A DNA stretch of 7,763 nucleotides from contig DCJV01000150.1 in the NCBI GenBank assembly GCA_002320555.1, positions 17,878 to 25,640 on the forward strand, read 5' to 3'. The stretch's first letter is position 1; the number at the start of each line of letters is the position of its first letter. Shown here piece after piece: positions 6,253-7,763 of the stretch. Position numbers and translations under genes: made by a program. The notes below the pieces were generated by a model. The model was not told the DNA's origin. It searched no databases and saw only the letters and a program-made list of their open reading frames with translations. This stretch comes from Ruminococcaceae bacterium UBA1691. GTDB lineage: Bacteria; Bacillota; Clostridia; Oscillospirales; Acutalibacteraceae.

Positions 6253-7545
6253 TTAAAAGCCGATTAATTCTCCGATACAGCCGTCGCCAGACGCTTCGGT
6301 CAGCCTGACGTCACAAATGGAACCGCAGAGTTCCTGCAAGGCACATACGCGGACCGGAGTGTAGTTAGGCGTATAGCCCTCAAGAAGGCCGTTTGTCCCC
6401 CTTGTTTCAAACAGCACAGGGAAGCACTTGCCAATCTCTCCCGTCAGAAAGCTTTTCCGCATTTCGTCCGCTGCTGCCCGCATCCGGCGGGCGCGCTCCT
6501 CTTTCACCGCCTTGGGAAGCTGCGGCATGGAAGCCGCTTTCGTGCCGGGGCGGGAGGAATAGGGGAACACATGAATTTTTTCAAAACCGATCTTTCGGAC
6601 AAAGGAAAGGGATGCGGCAAATTCCTCCTCTGTTTCCCCGGGAAAACCGGTCATCACATCCGTTGTGATCGCGGCATCCGGGAAATATTGGCGCAGACTG
6701 CCGCAAAGCGCCTCATATTCCGCACAGGTGTAGTGCCGGTTCATGCGCCTGAGGGTTTCGTCGCAGCCGCTCTGAAGAGAGAGATGAAATTGCGGGCAGA
6801 GCTTTTCACAGTTTGCCAACCGCTTCACCACCTCGGGCGTGAGATGGTCCGGCTCCAGGGAGCCGAGGCGCACGCGCAGGATGCCATCCACCGAGCAGGC
6901 GCGTTCTACCGCGTCACAAAAGGAAACAGAGAGGTCTTTCCCATAGGAGGAGAGGTTGATGCCTACGAGCACGATCTCCAGAAAGCCCGCGTCCTGCAGG
7001 CGCTTAAGCTCCTCCTCCAGCTCGCCGAGTGGCTTGGAACGCACTCTCCCGCGCGAGGTGGGGATGATACAATAGGAACAAAAACGGTCGCAGCCGTCCT
7101 GAATCTTGACGAAGGCGCGCGTGTGCTCCTGAAAGCCTGAAATACGGCCGCCGTGAAAGGTTTCTCCCGTTTCATGCGGGGCTACCTGAAAAATACGTTT
7201 TCCGCTGAGCTGGTATTCGTCGATCGCATCCAGAATTTTTTCGCTGTCGCGGTTGCCGATCACGATATCCGCCTGAGATAGGACGTTCGCCTGACTGGGG
7301 TAGGCCTGTGGCATGCAGCCGGTCAGCACAACGATGCTGTTTGGGTGCAGCCGCTTAAAGCGGCGCACCGCCTGTCGCGATTTCTGATCGCCCGTTCCAG
7401 TTACGGTGCAGGAATTGACCAGATAAACGTCGGCCTCTTCCTCCGGCGTGACGATTTGAAAGCCCTTCGACCGGAATTGTTCGGACAGGGCCTGTGTTTC
7501 ATATTGATTGACCTTGCAGCCAAGCGTGTAGAAAGCGGCTTTCAT
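6253..7545 (-). CDS. mtaB: tRNA (N6-threonylcarbamoyladenosine(37)-C2)-methylthiotransferase MtaB
   Basis: This 430-residue radical-SAM enzyme adds a methylthio group to t6A37 in tRNAs reading ANN codons, giving ms2t6A. Three domains are visible. The N-terminal UPF0004 domain has Cys10, Cys46 and Cys77 for the auxiliary iron-sulfur cluster. The radical-SAM domain has the CxxxCxxC motif at Cys152, Cys156 and Cys159 (DGCDRFCSYCIIP). A C-terminal TRAM tRNA-binding domain runs from about 368. The start MKAAFYTLGCKVNQYET is characteristic of MtaB rather than MiaB or RimO, and the length is normal. The ATG has a modest GAGAG 9 nt upstream. The gene has its own promoter about 45 nt upstream and is the first gene of the unit with GH125 and GH31. 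The link to those sugar enzymes is positional only. Confidence 0.95.
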   Translation of the reverse strand: MKAAFYTLGCKVNQYETQALSEQFRSKGFQIVTPEEEADVYLVNSCTVTGTGDQKSRQAVRRFKRLHPNSIVVLTGCMPQAYPSQANVLSQADIVIGNRDSEKILDAIDEYQLSGKRIFQVAPHETGETFHGGRISGFQEHTRAFVKIQDGCDRFCSYCIIPTSRGRVRSKPLGELEEELKRLQDAGFLEIVLVGINLSSYGKDLSVSFCDAVERACSVDGILRVRLGSLEPDHLTPEVVKRLANCEKLCPQFHLSLQSGCDETLRRMNRHYTCAEYEALCGSLRQYFPDAAITTDVMTGFPGETEEEFAASLSFVRKIGFEKIHVFPYSSRPGTKAASMPQLPKAVKEERARRMRAAADEMRKSFLTGEIGKCFPVLFETRGTNGLLEGYTPNYTPVRVCALQELCGSICDVRLTEASGDGCIGELIGF

Positions 7546-7587
7546 AGGGGATGTCTCTCATTTCTGTTTCAGATTTCAGCAGCTTTC

Positions 7588-7616
7588 AGTATAATCGAAA
7601 CGGCCTCAAAATACAA
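7588..7616 (-). promoter_or_regulatory. mtaB promoter
   Basis: On the minus strand TTGTAT (7611-7616) is followed after exactly 17 nt by TATACT (7588-7593), a good sigma-A match. Transcription would begin near 7581 and give a leader of about 36 nt. It probably also drives the GH125 and GH31 genes, since no clear promoter lies in front of them. Confidence 0.65.
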
Positions 7617-7717
7617 GATAGGGCAGTGATTTCCTCCTGCAAAAGAAATCGAAGAAGCCGCGCACAATTTATCATGAATGGATTTCTCAAAGGAATATTG
7701 ATTTAGTATTTTCAGCG

Positions 7718-7746
7718 CTTCAATAAAGTCAGAATTGTGGTATAAT
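7718..7746 (+). promoter_or_regulatory. Rightward promoter for a gene beyond the window
   Basis: TATAAT (7741-7746) is preceded by TGG, giving an extended -10 (TGGTATAAT). A weak -35, CTTCAA (7718-7723), lies 17 nt upstream. TATTGA (7696-7701) and TCAATA (7720-7725) form an inverted repeat around the -35 zone and could be an operator. The promoter points to a divergent gene starting past the right edge. Confidence 0.5.
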
Positions 7747-7763
7747 AACCTCACGAAACACAC

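Larger units (their letters stand above)
7546..7763. other. Intergenic region upstream of mtaB
   Basis: These 218 nt hold the mtaB promoter and leader, and near the right edge a rightward promoter. TTTCAG occurs three times in the leader (7567-7572, 7574-7579, 7584-7589). An open minus-strand frame covers 7569-7763, but it has no ribosome binding site or recognisable product and runs through the mtaB promoter, so I do not call a gene. Confidence 0.55.

Noticed and set aside
5151..6308. A 385-codon open frame on the plus strand opposite the GH125 gene
   Set aside because: It mirrors a certain GH125 gene, shows no recognisable domain, and long antisense frames are common in GC-rich coding DNA.
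7569..7763. A 64-codon minus-strand frame at the right edge
   Set aside because: It runs across the mtaB promoter, lacks a ribosome binding site, is cut by the window edge and has no recognisable product.

Overview
The window holds five complete genes, all on the minus strand. It looks like a moderately GC-rich, low-redundancy Firmicutes chromosome, probably a gut-type clostridium (Oscillospiraceae/Ruminococcaceae-like). The reasons are the DegV, DusB and MtaB protein families, the sigma-A-type promoters with extended -10 boxes, the AGGAGG-like ribosome binding sites and GC-rich genes separated by AT-rich spacers. The taxonomic guess is inference; no rRNA or other marker is present.

Reading in the direction of transcription (high to low coordinates): a good promoter (7588-7616) drives mtaB, a radical-SAM tRNA methylthiotransferase. 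It is followed after 49 nt, which contain a hairpin, by a GH125 exo-alpha-1,6-mannosidase gene. The end of that gene overlaps the start of a GH31 alpha-glycosidase gene. The three probably form one transcription unit that ends at a strong hairpin with a short T-rich tail (2376-2409). A 394-nt intergenic region follows. It holds that terminator, a GC-rich block with nested and mutually exclusive inverted repeats, a perfect 16-bp palindrome, and an AT-rich zone with promoter-like sequences on both strands. Then comes dusB (tRNA-dihydrouridine synthase, TTG start). A strong promoter embedded in the last codons of dusB precedes a leader of about 165 nt with hairpins, and then a DegV-family fatty-acid-binding protein gene. 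The right-hand 218 nt carry the mtaB promoter and a likely rightward promoter for a gene outside the window.

Functionally, two tRNA-modification genes and a lipid-binding gene are ordinary chromosomal genes. The accessory part is the coupled GH125-GH31 pair. Neither enzyme has a signal peptide, so they probably act in the cytoplasm on imported oligosaccharides, perhaps mannose-rich glycans from a host or fungus. No transporter or regulator for them lies in the window. I do not see a clear new defence or mobile system. The most unexplained sequences are the structured intergenic block (about 2275-2409) and the structured degV leader (about 983-1030).
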